Origin: Bacteroidota bacterium
GTDB lineage: Bacteria; Bacteroidota; Bacteroidia; AKYH767-A; 2013-40CM-41-45
Direction of reading: 5' to 3'
Assembly (NCBI GenBank): GCA_016708785.1
Contig: JADJFC010000009.1
Location: 151,235-215,234 of the forward strand
Length of the DNA: 64,000 bases
Of this stretch, positions 30,703 to 42,036 are shown one piece after another (within the stretch, counting starts at the first letter, position 1; each line of letters opens with the position of its first letter). The notes under the pieces are model-generated. The model made no database searches, was not told where the DNA came from, and worked only from the letters and a program-made list of their open reading frames with translations. The translations under genes were made by a program, and so were the position numbers.

Positions 30703-32149
30703 TTATCTACTATACTTTTTGATGATGGATTGAATTTCGTTTTCTTCATTTTTGTTGCAACTTCTTTGGTTAGAGATTGCTTTAAATAATTTATTCCAAG
30801 ATCATTTTTTTTCTCCTTGATTAGTTCATTCCCTGCAAGCACATAGGCTTGATATAAATTAGGGTTGGAAGCAATGATGCTGTCAGGTTCTACGTACTTA
30901 CCCGGGCTATATCCAGTTTATAAGAATGAAATTTGATGAAATTTTGAAATCATTTGTCAAAAGAAAAGGATCAGCTGGTATAGTTAAACTATCATCTATA
31001 ATTTCTTCATTCTTTTTAATTCCATTCATAGAAAATATTTTATGTAAATCGTACGATAAAAATTTCCCTAATTGCCAAGGAGCAGTAGAAATCCAAACGC
31101 GCAGTTTTTCAGGCTCAAATACGATTGAATGATGTGCAATTAATTGGTTAATGGCCTTTTCATTTCCCATTCCAATATCTTTGTTGTCCAAGCCCTTCTG
31201 GTCTCTTAAAATTGCAATTGTATTTTCAATTGTATTTTCTTTTGAATTATTAAGCAATTCAAGAACTCTTTTATAGCGATATGAAGAGGCACTATTGTGG
31301 ATTTGATCAAGATTCTCTTTTTGGTTACTGAATTCTTCGCTCTGGAAGTGATTGGTGCAAACGATGTAATCTTGTCCCGGATCAAACATAGCCAGATCTG
31401 TTGGTGTTTTTTCAATCAAAACCGCTTTGTGGTCTTTTGCCGAGGAAATAAGGAATGATTCGGAGACAAACATCTTACGCTTCCTTGCAATTTGATATGC
31501 TTCATTTATGTTTTTTGCATACTGCAGAATTTCTCTTGCCACGAGCGACACTGGAGTGGCCGACCCAGATGGAATTCCTGATTTGGCAGCATTGATAGTA
31601 ACTGCTAATCCTGTTCATTCATTCCTGAAACTGCACCAATGAAGCCTCCCACGTAACAGTCATAAAATTATATCCATGCGTGGGATGGATAAAAGCTATT
31701 ATCTTGTCTTCTGCAAACTCATCGCCGACATAGAAATCAAAATTTCTTCCTACGATCATAGTTGAATCTTTCGAGTGTTTACCCCAAGTTCCAAAGGATG
31801 TACAACCAACTAAAGCTATGCTTTGCAATGCATGTCCGATGTCATGTGCTGCATGATAATTTAACAAGCGCTGATAATTTGAGCCTATGTACTGGTATTT
31901 ATCAGAAGCAGAAAGTGAAATGCCGTAAATTTCTTCTTTATATTCGGTAGAAATATTTTTATCCAAATCCCGGTTGAACCAGCCAATGACATACTTTAAA
32001 AAATCTAAACGTAAACTACTGGTATCGAAAATGACAGGAGGATCTAGCCTTGCAACAATTACGAAGTAAATTGAAAGGGAAGCCAAAAGAACAATTAGAA
32101 CAGCCAGTACTTTGACCCTCCATTTATTATACCATTTAATCTTAAGCAT
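30703..32149 (-). CDS. Membrane-anchored C45-family peptidase/acyltransferase, frameshifted
   Basis: An N-terminal membrane anchor (residues 12-30, VKVLAVLIVLLASLSIYFVI) precedes the body. The nucleophile candidate is Cys in LVGCTSFGTWG, followed by MIVGRNFDFYVGD and FLISSAKDHKAVLIEKTP. This is the Ntn-hydrolase pattern of C45 proteins related to isopenicillin N acyltransferase. Shifts near 31600 and 30900 split it, and the tail continues to 30703. In pigment clusters such a protein could hydrolyse or transacylate an amide in the periplasm; the substrate is unknown. Its start overlaps the oxidoreductase stop by eight bases. Confidence 0.7.
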
Positions 32150-33655
32150 TTTTAATTTTTTCTATTAACTTTTCGCCATCCAGAATTGCGGAGGCGGTAA
32201 TAATTCCACTAACTGCTACTCCCAGAATGCCATGAAGATTCAAATTTTGTCCAGTAAGATACAGATTTGGGATCTTTGTTTTTGGCGAAAATGAAAGTCT
32301 TGAGAGGGTTTTTATAATCTTTGACGATTCCATACAACGAACCATCCTCATTGCCAATATAATCGCGATAAGACAAGGGCGTAGCTGTATAATATGAATG
32401 AATACTTTCTCTCAATCCCGGAAATTTATTTTCAACTTTTGTAATCAGGATTTCAGCTTTATCCTTTTTGAATGCCTCATATTCAGGGCCTCGATCCTCT
32501 ACATTAGAAACAGTATTGTTTGTATCCTGCCATTGCAGAACTTCTTCATAACGCATATATGTCAATATTGTCAATCCAATTGCAAAATTTGTTGCTTTTG
32601 AAGATGGCTGTAGAAAAAGAGCATATCCCATTGGCCAATTCTCTTCAGTATACTCCGCACTTTTCCATACGGCTCCTTGATCATGGCAATAATAATTGTG
32701 TTTGAAATAGGGGAAGGAATCCTTCTTTAAAACAATATTCAAGGTAAAAGATGAAATTGAGTTTTCCAGACCTTTCAATCTGTTTCTATATGCATTTTTT
32801 ATGATTCCGGAATCTGTAAGCTCCATGGTTTTTACAGGATGAATATTAGAAATGAAATGCGTTCCATGAAAATGAGTTTCATCTTTTAATTTAACATAAA
32901 CTATTTTTCCGTTTTCTTCAACAATTCGCTGTACTTCAGCATTGCGATGGATTTCGCCACCGTTTTCTGTAATCGATTTGGAAAGTAATCGTGCAATTTG
33001 TGATCCTCCATCTACACATTTCCAGGAGCTATCAAGAAAACTATTAAGGACTAAAGCATGAACATAAAAAGGAGTTTTGTCGGGAATCCCTGCATAGAGC
33101 GAATTGTTCCCTGCAAGGACTTCCTGTAATCGCTCATTCGTAGTGATTGATTCAATAAACCCTTTTGTATCGATTTCCAGTATGTTCGACTTTTCATCAA
33201 AGAAATTTCCAGACCGAAGGTTGTACAAAGGGAATTTGCTGCAAACTTCGGTGATTTTATTGCAATAAGCTCGTAATGCGGTCTCTTCATCGGGGAATTG
33301 AATGAGTAGCTGCTGTATAAAATTCTCTTGACCCTGTGCGAGATTATATTCTGAATTGTCGCCATCGAAAATAATTTTATCGAAGGCATTTATGTCCATT
33401 CTTTGAAGCTTTAGTTTATTTATTATCCCCAGATATTTGAAGATTTGGTAAAGATTTTGACCGGGTTCAAGTCCGCCTATATAATGGACACCGGAATCAA
33501 AAATTACTTTGTCTCTGACATAGGTTTGAAGGCAACCACCAATTTGTTTATTCTTTTCTAAAACGCAAACGCAATAGCCAGTTTTTGCTTAACAAAGCAC
33601 CTACAACAAGGCCACCCATTCCGCTACCAATTATTATTATGTCGTAAGATTTCAT
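32142..33655 (-). CDS. FAD-dependent oxidoreductase, phytoene desaturase/retinol saturase-like, frameshifted
   Basis: It starts MKSYDIIIIGSGMGGLVVG, a textbook GxGxxG dinucleotide-binding fold. The frame breaks near 33590 and 33440 and then runs open to 32209. Family blocks include CVDGGSQIARLLSKSI and, after a shift near 32290, LYLTGQNLNLHGILGVA, the C-terminal FAD-binding end. The family reduces or desaturates polyene systems (CrtI, RetSat). In this cluster it may introduce or remove a double bond in the polyene; this is inferred. It lies between the C45 and fusion-transporter genes. Confidence 0.8.
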
Positions 33656-33702
33656 ATGATTAAACAAACAGGTTAATTAAAAATTAAGGAATACATCTTG
33701 TA

Positions 33703-36700
33703 TCAACTTACTGGGTTGCTCTTAATAATAAATAAAACATTTGAAGTAATTCTTGAATTTTCAATTTCGTTAATGGTTACATCATAAGAAGCAACAATTT
33801 TACGAATCGTTGATCCGCTTAAGAATGAAAGCTCATTTTCCCCTGTCATATTAAAGGAAAAGATCTTCGTTGATAAAAATTCTGTTATTTGTGTTTTAAG
33901 ATGGCGGTCTTTGTATTCTGTATTCCCATCACGGATGACCAATGTCCCACCGGGTAATAAGCTTTCAATAGATTTGCAGATCATGGATATTTGTTCCTTT
34001 GGACGAAGATAGTGAAGTATATCAGACATGATAATGCCGTCGTATTTTTCAAATGCAAAACTAAGTACATTACAATGTTCAAAATTCATATTTGTTTTCC
34101 TTGTAGGGATGTTTTTTGCCAAAAGTATCTTATCCTCATCGTAGTCTATACCGAGTATTTGTCGTTGTGGTGAGGTACAATGAAGCATGTGAGCCATCAT
34201 GCCGTAACCACACCCAATGTCTAAAATCTTTCCGTTTTTAGGTAGTATTTCATGAAATATCTGGTAATAATTTTCATTCCTGATTTTAAATCTTGTATAC
34301 CATTCAAGAACAGGCCCTTTATAAATATAACTGGATAACAATTGATCCTTGAAATACAATGGTTCTTCAATTTTTTTACTTAAAAGAAGAAATTCCTTTC
34401 GGAAATGATTGCCAATTTTTTTTGCCCTTTCAGAATATGTAGTCCCAAAACTTACATTTGTAGGTGAGATACGGGGAAGGAATTTTAAAGTAATTGACCC
34501 GTCTTTGAGGAGAAAATCATTCTTAGTCATCGTATTCGCCGTTCCATGAATTACCAATGGCAGGATATCCAAATTTAATTTTTCTGCGAGCAAAAATGCA
34601 CCTTTGTGAAAACGTTTAATGTTGCCATCTGGAGATCTGGTTCCTTCAGGGAAAATTACAATTGAATAGCCTTGTTTTACTCTGTCCGCTAAAAGATCTA
34701 CACTTCCCTCAACTCCAGCTGTTACCGGATAATAATCTGCCATCTTTACTACAGCACCGAAGAAAGGAGAGTTCCATACCCAATCGTTTGTAAGTAAAAC
34801 TATCTTGGGATGAAGCATTATAACTGATAAAATATCAAGAAAAGACTGATGATTGCAAATTATAACCGCAGGGTTTGATAAATTTTCTTTGGCCGTGTTG
34901 ATAATTTTTTCTTTACATTGATCATAATGTACATCAGCGACCAAGTAAAGCTTGACAAAATAGAATGAAAAATCCGTTTCCCTCTTTCTTTTCCGAATGG
35001 AAATAATTTGGTAAAAATAATGCCGATCAATGTGAGGAGTAAACACCCAAGCAGAAAATAGCAAAATGCAAAAGCTGATTTCAAAAATGCACTAAGTGTC
35101 CATGGTAAATTTCCCTTGAGTATTCGCTTTTTAATGATCAAATTAAAGAGAAACGGGATAAGGATAAAAGAAATAAAAACAACACTGACCATTCCGATAA
35201 TAGAAATGATTGCAATAGATTTTAATGCAGGGTGTTTAGCAAAGATCAATACACCAAGACCAGCAATTGTTGTAATTGAAGATAAAAGTATAGAAGATTT
35301 ATAAGAAGTGAGGTTTTTCTTTCCTGTTTTATATTCTTGAATTAAACCATCCAATATAAACAGACTGTAATCGTCTCCTAAACCAAAAATCAATGCAGAT
35401 AAAATAATGTTAATAATATTGAATTGAATCCCGAATATTCCCATTATGCCGAGTATCCAAATCCAGGAAATAAACATTGGTATGAAGGAAACCAGGGCGA
35501 GTTCGATACGCCCATAAGTCAATAGAAGAACGATAAATACTAGAATTGAAGTAATTAAAGCGATACTGATGAAATCGGAATTCAATATTTCCACAAAGCG
35601 ATTAGCAATGAATTTTTTATCAATAATTGTTAAATTCTGATAGTTGTCAAGTGTGTCGTATAAAATCTGTTTTTTATCCGGTGCCACTTGAATTAGATTA
35701 ACCACAGTAAAAGTTCCTGATTTTTGAGAGACATAATCAAACAAAAATGTCTTTTTTATTTCATTGGTTTCATCTTCATGCATGACCTGAAAATCAGTAT
35801 TAAGCAATGATTTAAATTGATTAAATGCTGATGAGTTGAATTTCAAGGGAGACCCAAGTTCCACTAAAAATGAGTCCAGCTTGTTTTTTTTCTCGAGTGT
35901 CCAATAATGATTCCAACGATTGATTTTTACTCTTTGCAATGAATCTGATATGAGAAACGAGGAGATGCTTGAGTACTTTTTAATAATGCCTTTTTCTTTC
36001 AGCTCTTCTATTTTCCTCGTCAAAATTTCGTTGTTTTCCAATACTCCATTTAGAGTTTTACCTTCTGAAACCAAAAGTACTGACTGAAGGGAAAATGAAT
36101 TTACATGATTGAGATCTGATTCTGCCTTTCTCAAAGATTCAGGCATATAATTCATTTTCATCATGTCCGCTTCAAACCCAACAAACTGCGAAGTGTATCC
36201 AAATACAATTGTCAGTATAAGGATAATGAACAGAATATATTTATTATGTTCAAGACTATAACCGGATAACTTGTCAAGAAAAGTATGTTTAGGAATATTG
36301 AAATTTCGTTTATCGTTTTTTGAAACAATAAGATGTGGTAAAATAATAAGAGAGCATAATGAAGCACCCACCAGACTTAAGGCAGTAAAAAGGCCAAGGT
36401 CATGGAGTAGTTCGGATTTAACAAACAGAAGACCAAAGAAGCCACCAATTGTTGTGAAAGAACCAATAGTCAATGGAAGGGCAAGATCTTTTATCACAAC
36501 CCGGATATCATTTTTATGACGGTAGTGGTTGAAAATATGAAGGGAATAATCAATGGCAATTCCAAATACAATTGATCCTGCGCCTAATGCAATAACAGAG
36601 ATGTGGCCCTTAATAAAATAGAGCATCGACAACGAAAAAACAGCTCCGAAAGCTACCGGTATCAGGATTACTACAGGTGCACTTTTTCGTCTGAAATAAA

Positions 36701-37561
36701 AACCTAAAAGAGAATAAGAAATACGATTGTTATTCCTTGTGTAAAAATTGTATCCTTTCGAATTTGAACAGAATTTCCTGCATAGACAGCAGCAGCCCCA
36801 AAGTATTCAGCACCAACCTTGCTTCCTCTTTCTTGCTTCAATTCTGCGAGAATAGTATCAAGGCCTTGCAAAAATAAATTATTCTCTTTGTGTCGGCAGG
36901 ACGATAAACCGGGTCGATAATTAAAATTAAATATTTCTGATCTTTAGTGAGAATGCAATTGTCGTATAATTCAAAATTCTCATCATACTGTATTTGCTTT
37001 AGTTTATTTAATGCAATGAAAGTAATGCCCACCGGGTCTTTACTGATCATTTTTTTCAGACCAATGCCAACCGGCGTTGATAATGTTCGGTAATCTTGTT
37101 CAAGAGTTTTTTCAATTTGTTTTGGATTAATCAGAGAATCAATGCTCTTATAATCTTTTTCGTCCAGGTATAGAGGAAGGTGTTCGGAAATCACATTCAT
37201 AATATCTAAAACCTGCTGGTCATCTACCTTGTAATTGATTTTTTGAATGTAACCTGGAAGTTGTTTCTCCACTTTTGACACAAATGCATCAGCGAAAGAT
37301 ATCAGACTATCTGGTAAAGCATTTTGGGAAGTGTCCTTAAGTGAAATGAGAACCGTTAGTTTGTCAAGAAATTTCGATTTTTGAATTACATCGTTTACTT
37401 TTGTAATTTTAATATCCTTTGGAAGTACCTTTTGTATGTCTTCTTCCAGATTTATTTTAAATGCAAAATAACCCATGCCGCAAAAAGGAAAATGCAAAGA
37501 CCTTGAAAGCAAGATTATGCTTTTCAAAATAATTATAAATGCTAATTAATAAATTCCCCAT
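33703..37561 (-). CDS. MMPL transporter-acyltransferase-methyltransferase fusion, frameshifted
   Basis: One continuous gene of about 1,290 codons. The N-terminal RND/MMPL half has two six-span blocks, each with a typical segment (GSIVFGIAIDYSLHIFNHY and IFGLGDDYSLFILDGL). A PlsC-type acyltransferase follows, with NHQSFLD (H-x4-D) and FPEGTRS, then a class I methyltransferase with ILDIGCGYGMMAHML. Shifts near 37480, 36850, 36725 and 34960 break it. The transporter frame runs without a stop into the acyltransferase start, so the domains are fused. This three-domain architecture is known from Bacteroidota pigment clusters. It would export and perhaps acylate and methylate the polyene lipid. Start at 37561 (MGNLLISIYN). 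Confidence 0.8.
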
Positions 37562-37566
37562 AAAAT

Positions 37567-38768
37567 TCAGGCCTCTTTAATACTGCCGGTTTTTCTTCTG
37601 ATAATTTTCAAAATGGTTAATGTGATTAAACCAATTGCTATTGATGCTACGATTGCCAGTACGACACTTCCAAACAGATACTGTTGCCAGTGGGCATTTA
37701 CTGATTCAATAGATATGTTGCGGTTGAATTCGATATCAGTTGCTTTGCTTCCCAGACAAAAACCACCCATTTTGAAGCTTAGGTAAACGATCAATGGAAT
37801 CATCGGTGTGATACTGATATTTGCAGCAATAATAACAAGTGTTTTGTTTAATCGCAGTAAAACAGCTAAAAATATTGCAGTTATCAACTGAAACCCCCAA
37901 ATGGGAATTATTCCCATGAAGATGCCAAAAGCAACTGAAGTTGATTTACGTAAGTTAGATTCATGGTTGTTGAGAAAATGGTCGGTGTATATTCTTTCCC
38001 ATTTTTCTTTGTTGAAAAGTGATTTTATAAATGAACGTGGTTTTATGTATAAGAATGTTATAATGACCAGTATAGTATTTAGGACACTTATTCTCGAAAA
38101 ATCTGCAAAGGGCCTGAAGTGTGTTATACGTTCTTCTTTCGGCGGATAGAAAACGGATACTTCAGTTGATTCAATTTTGATCCCTTTCCAAGATGCGCGC
38201 ACCAAAACTTCGATTTCAAATTCGTATTTTGTTGTATAAAAGGAAATATTTTTAAGTAAATATAACGGGTACAATCGATAGCCTGATTGTGTATCCGGAA
38301 CATTGATGCCTGTTTCAACTTTAAACCAAAAATTCGAGAACTTATGTGCAAAACTACTTTTTCCCGGTACATCTGAATTTGTCATATTTCGAGCACCAAT
38401 AATGATAGCATCTCCGACTGAATCCAGTTTATCGAGAAAACTAGGGAGGTCCTTCGCAAAGTGCTGCCCATCGGAATCGATTGAAATGGCATATCTGTAG
38501 CCTTTTTTTCTCGCCAACTCGAAGCCTTTTCGTAGAGCCCAACCTTTACCAACATTTTCCGGGTAATTCAAAACTTCTATCGACTTAAAATTTTTAAGAA
38601 CGTCTGCTGAATTATCTTTTGAGCCATCATTAACTACAATGATGTTCTTGGTGTATTCTGCGTTGAACAAATCACTTCTGATAGAGTAGATGAATTATTG
38701 TAGGTAGGAATGATTATGCAAACCTTTAGCATTTCAAATCGTTCCTTACTTTTTTGTAATTCATTCAT
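37567..38768 (-). CDS. GT2 glycosyltransferase fused to a DUF2062 membrane domain, frameshifted near start
   Basis: After a shift near 38670 the frame is open to 37567. The GT-A fold is clear: CIIIPTYNN, IVVNDGSKDNSADVL, and the metal-binding SIDSDGQHFAKD; SGYRLYPL is also family-typical. The C-terminal third (about residues 250-380) has three or four membrane spans with GIFMGIIPIWGFQ, the DUF2062 signature. It probably transfers a sugar or phosphosugar to a membrane lipid, possibly the pigment anchor. It is the first gene of the operon. Starts at 38768 or 38732 (MLKVCIIIP) are both possible. Confidence 0.8.
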
Positions 38769-39136
38769 ATTTTCGGGTAAAAATCACAGATATTTAATTC
38801 GCTGCCTTCCAGGTAAATATACAATAGTTAGCTGATTGAATAATACAATGAGAGCTGGAATAATTAAAACTTTGTTTAATTTAATTTGTGTTTAAAAGTA
38901 CGACTTTTCCTAAGCTTTCATGCTTTTTAAAAATTATCTTCTTGGGTCAATTTGTAAATTGGAAAGAAGAATGACCTTTTAAATTACAAATTATTGAGAA
39001 ATTGAACCATTAAAGAAATAGGAGGTTGTGGAAATAGAAAGAAGCAGATCAGTATAGTTACTTTATTGACAAATTTATTGATAAAGAAGTATTATATTAT
39101 AGTACTCCGCAAAGGATTTCAATTGCAGTTGAACTG
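38769..39136. promoter_or_regulatory. Divergent intergenic region with probable APE operon promoter
   Basis: AT-rich DNA separates the leftward APE operon from two small rightward genes. It is the only sizeable noncoding gap upstream of the operon's first gene, so the main promoter should lie here. On the minus strand TTGTATATTTAC near 38820 resembles a Bacteroidota TAnnTTTG -7 box, but no matching -33 box at standard spacing is clear. Coding-like frame for the plus-strand gene may begin already near 39040. Confidence 0.35.
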
Positions 39137-39370
39137 TTGTCATTGAATAGGTTTGAAAGGAGAATTGTAAGCAAACAAATGATTAGCTTTTTTAAAAACG
39201 CAAATAAAAATGATGGTTTTATTGCAAGGAGATATTGTAAATTTGGTGATTTATCTATTGCATTCTTCATTCATGGAGAAGGAATTGATTTAGAAAGCGC
39301 ATTAAAATTAATGCAATTAGCATCGGCTGGTTATCTAAAATATATTAATTTTAATTCAAAAAGTTTGTAA
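39137..39370 (+). CDS. Small protein of unknown function, first of a coupled pair
   Basis: A 77-residue protein (MSLNRFERRIVSKQMISFF...) with no family recognised. The same frame is open for about 35 codons upstream without an ATG (FIDKEVLYYSTPQRISIAVE), so translation may begin earlier at an alternative start. Its TAA overlaps the next gene's ATG (TAATG at 39368-39372), which implies a two-gene unit. It is divergent from the APE operon and sits at the edge of the defence island. A toxin-antitoxin or small regulatory pair is possible but not supported by any motif. Confidence 0.5.
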   Translation: MSLNRFERRIVSKQMISFFKNANKNDGFIARRYCKFGDLSIAFFIHGEGIDLESALKLMQLASAGYLKYINFNSKSL

Positions 39371-39540
39371 TGATAGGATTTAATTTCAGAATGACACAAA
39401 CAAAATTTTCTTTCATAGATAAAATTGAACCAATTTCAAAGGAGGAAGCAGCAAGTCTAGACATCCAATTAAAAGCTCTCAATTGGTTTCAGAATATTGA
39501 GTCAGAAGAAATAGATGAAATTGAATATCCCAATAGTTAA
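39370..39540 (+). CDS. Small acidic protein of unknown function, second of a coupled pair
   Basis: A 56-residue protein, ATG at 39370 overlapping the previous stop. The C-terminal half is acidic (FQNIESEEIDEIEY). An internal Met eight codons in (MTQTKFSFIDKI) could also serve as start. No known domain is visible. The acidic small protein after a basic one is the arrangement of many toxin-antitoxin modules, but this is only a resemblance. Confidence 0.45.
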   Translation: MIGFNFRMTQTKFSFIDKIEPISKEEAASLDIQLKALNWFQNIESEEIDEIEYPNS

Positions 39541-39553
39541 ATATGAAATCAAT

Positions 39554-40848
39554 TCAAGAATATTTCATTTTTCTGGACTTTTTCCAGTAAGGTTCCAAGT
39601 TCTCCAAAATTGTGCATATGCGCAAAAGGTTTTTATCAGTGGAGCGCAACCATGGTTCAGATTTACATCTTTCATCTATAGTAATTGCTTGTGAACAATA
39701 ATCGCTTAATCTGCAATTTTTCTGAGCGTCATCAAATAAACGAAACATTTCTAAGAGTGCTGATAAACGATCCGGCATAATCAGAATATCAATTAAGGAA
39801 TTGGGAGGTATAAAAAACGCTTGTTCATTTCTATTAAACATTAGTGGAGTACCCAATGATTCTAATAAATTTGCTAAATTGATACTCTTAGCAGAAGGTT
39901 GGCGATATAGATTCAGCATAAAAGTGGGGTTAGTAAGTCTTAAATTGCGAGCAGAACTTAGTAATACACTCAACCATTTTTGTTCGTTTACAAAGATTGG
40001 CGAAATAAATATTTCACTATATAAACTTTCAGCTTCAATGCTTACCTTTTCGAACAGCACATAAGCTTTCACCTTTTTCTCCTTTTATTTCGGTTTTGGC
40101 AAATTCATAAATTTCTTCCGCTGTAGTTGGTTTAAAACATTTTTTATTCATTAAATCAAGTGTCCGAAAAAATGCCCTTCCTGGATGATAATCCAATAAA
40201 CAAACATCACATAACGCAAAAACAAATTCTGCATTGTTCCCAATTTCAGGATACAGATATTGCGCAACAAGTTCAGCAGAGTTGTAAGGAATTGCAGGTG
40301 CTGAGGTTGCAGGAAATGTTTTTTTGAATAAAATTTGCCATAGTCTCCATTATGCCTATAGCGCCAAATTTATACTTATAACTATTTCCAGAAAATAAAA
40401 ATTTACTTCCAACTCATCAAGAAATTTCGCTAATGGAGAAGGTAAGTATAAAGATGTTTCAACCAGATTAACAGATTCTATTTTACATCAGATGGATTCA
40501 TTGCATCAGGTATTAACTGACCTTGGCCCATATAAACTTGTTGCAAATTTCTATTGATTTGAGTAACATGGTCTTTGGCAATTGGAACAGAAACTGGAAA
40601 AGAAGGTCCATAATTAATTTCAACTTCCTTTACATAATGTTTTAAACGGTTTCCAATAATGTTCGCATTGACTAGGCCAAAGGTTGAAGTTGTGTCTTGA
40701 ATAAAGTGTATATATTCATGAATGAAGGTTGAAAAAGGAGCTGGCGCAATATTGTTCAAATTAGTTAAGTCGCAATTTGCATCAATCTTCATTTGAAAAA
40801 AGATGGATTGTAATAGCCTTTTTTTGTGTATAATTTAGATTCTTTCAT
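39554..40848 (-). CDS. Putative zinc-metalloprotease-like protein (HEYIH motif), frameshifted
   Basis: Pieces in three frames connect: 40792-40478 with PFSTFIHEYIHFIQDTTST, a middle part with AEFVFALCDVCLLDYHPGRA near 40200, and 40072-39554 ending LENLEPYWKKSRK. HEYIH fits the HExxH zinc site. The N-terminus may start at 40848 (MKESKLYTKKGYYNP), one base out of frame across a T-run, or at 40792. The downstream cysteines (SDYCSQ, DERCKSEPWL) are conserved-looking. I do not recognise a named family. It is convergent with the small pair and lies at the start of the defence island. Confidence 0.5.
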
Positions 40849-41174
40849 TATAGGAATTTATTTTAAAACAATTTATTATTTAAAAATAAAATCTGAAATT
40901 ATTTTATTTTTATAAACACCATTTGAAATATTTCTATTTCCAAGTTGAAATATCCCCCAGTAATTTTTTTGCTAAGTTGAATTTTGATAGCTTATTGTAA
41001 TTTATTTTAAGTGTTTTAAGGTATGAATTTTATTCGGATTGTTTTCCATTTCTTATAATGCTGTCGCAACCAATCTTTGGCGCTGATTACTATTGGTGCC
41101 AATGCCTGTAATAGTGCACCACACTACCATCCAAAGTTTACCGCTCCTTCTTTAGTTTCGTCATCTAAGGTCGA
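40849..41174 (-). other. Intergenic stretch with a possible small broken gene
   Basis: Mostly AT-rich noncoding DNA. On the minus strand 41165-41020 a frame reads DDETKEGAVNFGW, an in-frame TAG, then CGALLQALAPIVISAKDWL and a stop. This looks protein-like and could be a gene of about 50 residues broken by a sequence error. No other signal was seen. Confidence 0.3.
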
Positions 41175-41900
41175 TTAATTACCATTGAAACCCCGTTCCT
41201 CAAAATCATAATCTATGTCAAGTTGGCCCGGCTCACAGTTATTTAACTTTGCTTGCGCCTCCATATCCTTTTTAAAGGCCTTGTAGATGGGGTTGCGAAT
41301 TGAAAGAGTTTCCACTTCTTCCCGAATCTGTTTAAACCGTTCAGGGCCATCTATTGCTGTAAGAGCCCTATATGTGAGATCACGGATGAATAATCCTATG
41401 TATTCGTTTTCCGGTATCAAGTTTAGGGAAAGCCATTCAAATATTTCCGAGCCTAATATTGGATCAAACGCTTTGAGACTGCTTTCGAGAATTGATTCAA
41501 GTCGGTAAGTATCGGCTTGAATAGATGAGAAAGACGGAAAAGCATTCGCACATTTTCGCATAAACTGAACGGTCACAAAAAAATCAAACCAAAAATACTT
41601 GAAGCCTCGATATATAATCAACTCTTCAGTGAATTCAGTTGCATCTGTTTCGCGAAGATTAGCATTTGCTTTTCTAACATCGTATGCGAATCCTAATAAT
41701 ACATAATTGCTTGCTGTGCCTTCGGTAGTAATTGCGTGAAGAGTGTAGTAAAGACTATCTAAGTCCCAGTAATCACCGAAGATTTCTATTCCGGTTCCGT
41801 TGGGGTAGGGCGGCCTATGAGCATATTCTATAAAACTTAGGTTTAAAGCGTTTTTAAAATACATCCTTTGTTTCAGAATGGTAAATAATCTTTTAATCAA
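41175..41900 (-). CDS. Conserved-looking protein of unknown function
   Basis: Intact 241-residue soluble protein, start MIKRLFTILKQRMYF. It contains several aromatic-rich stretches (HRPPYPNGTGIEIFGDYWDL, YRGFKYFWFDFFVTVQFM) and a C-terminal acidic end (DIDYDFEERGFNGN). No signal peptide, membrane span or known motif is visible. An internal Met at 41864 (MYFKNALNLSFIEY) is possible. It lies between the HEYIH protein and the Gabija-like pair on the same strand, but a strong terminator separates it from the latter. It could be an uncharacterised defence gene. Confidence 0.55.
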   Translation of the reverse strand: MIKRLFTILKQRMYFKNALNLSFIEYAHRPPYPNGTGIEIFGDYWDLDSLYYTLHAITTEGTASNYVLLGFAYDVRKANANLRETDATEFTEELIIYRGFKYFWFDFFVTVQFMRKCANAFPSFSSIQADTYRLESILESSLKAFDPILGSEIFEWLSLNLIPENEYIGLFIRDLTYRALTAIDGPERFKQIREEVETLSIRNPIYKAFKKDMEAQAKLNNCEPGQLDIDYDFEERGFNGN

Positions 41901-41930
41901 ATTTTCAATTTCTACAAATCAATATTTTCA

Positions 41931-41969
41931 AAAAATCATGTCCCTAACGAATTCAAGGACATGATTTTT
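41931..41969 (-). terminator. Strong bidirectional rho-independent terminator
   Basis: A perfect 13-base stem (AAAAATCATGTCC with GGACATGATTTTT) has a 13-base loop. A/T runs on both sides give U-tracts in either direction. It lies 68 bases after the end of the Gabija-like helicase gene and so ends that operon. Confidence 0.85.
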
Positions 41970-42036
41970 GAACTTGATAATATTCTGAATGGCCGATCAA
42001 AGGTGAAGGATTAACTTGTATTGCAAATGTTATGAT

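Noticed and set aside
32142..33655. Carotenoid biosynthesis (crtI) cluster
   Set aside because: No phytoene synthase, cyclase or other crt gene is present, and all neighbours are polyene genes, so the FAD enzyme is assigned to the polyene pathway.
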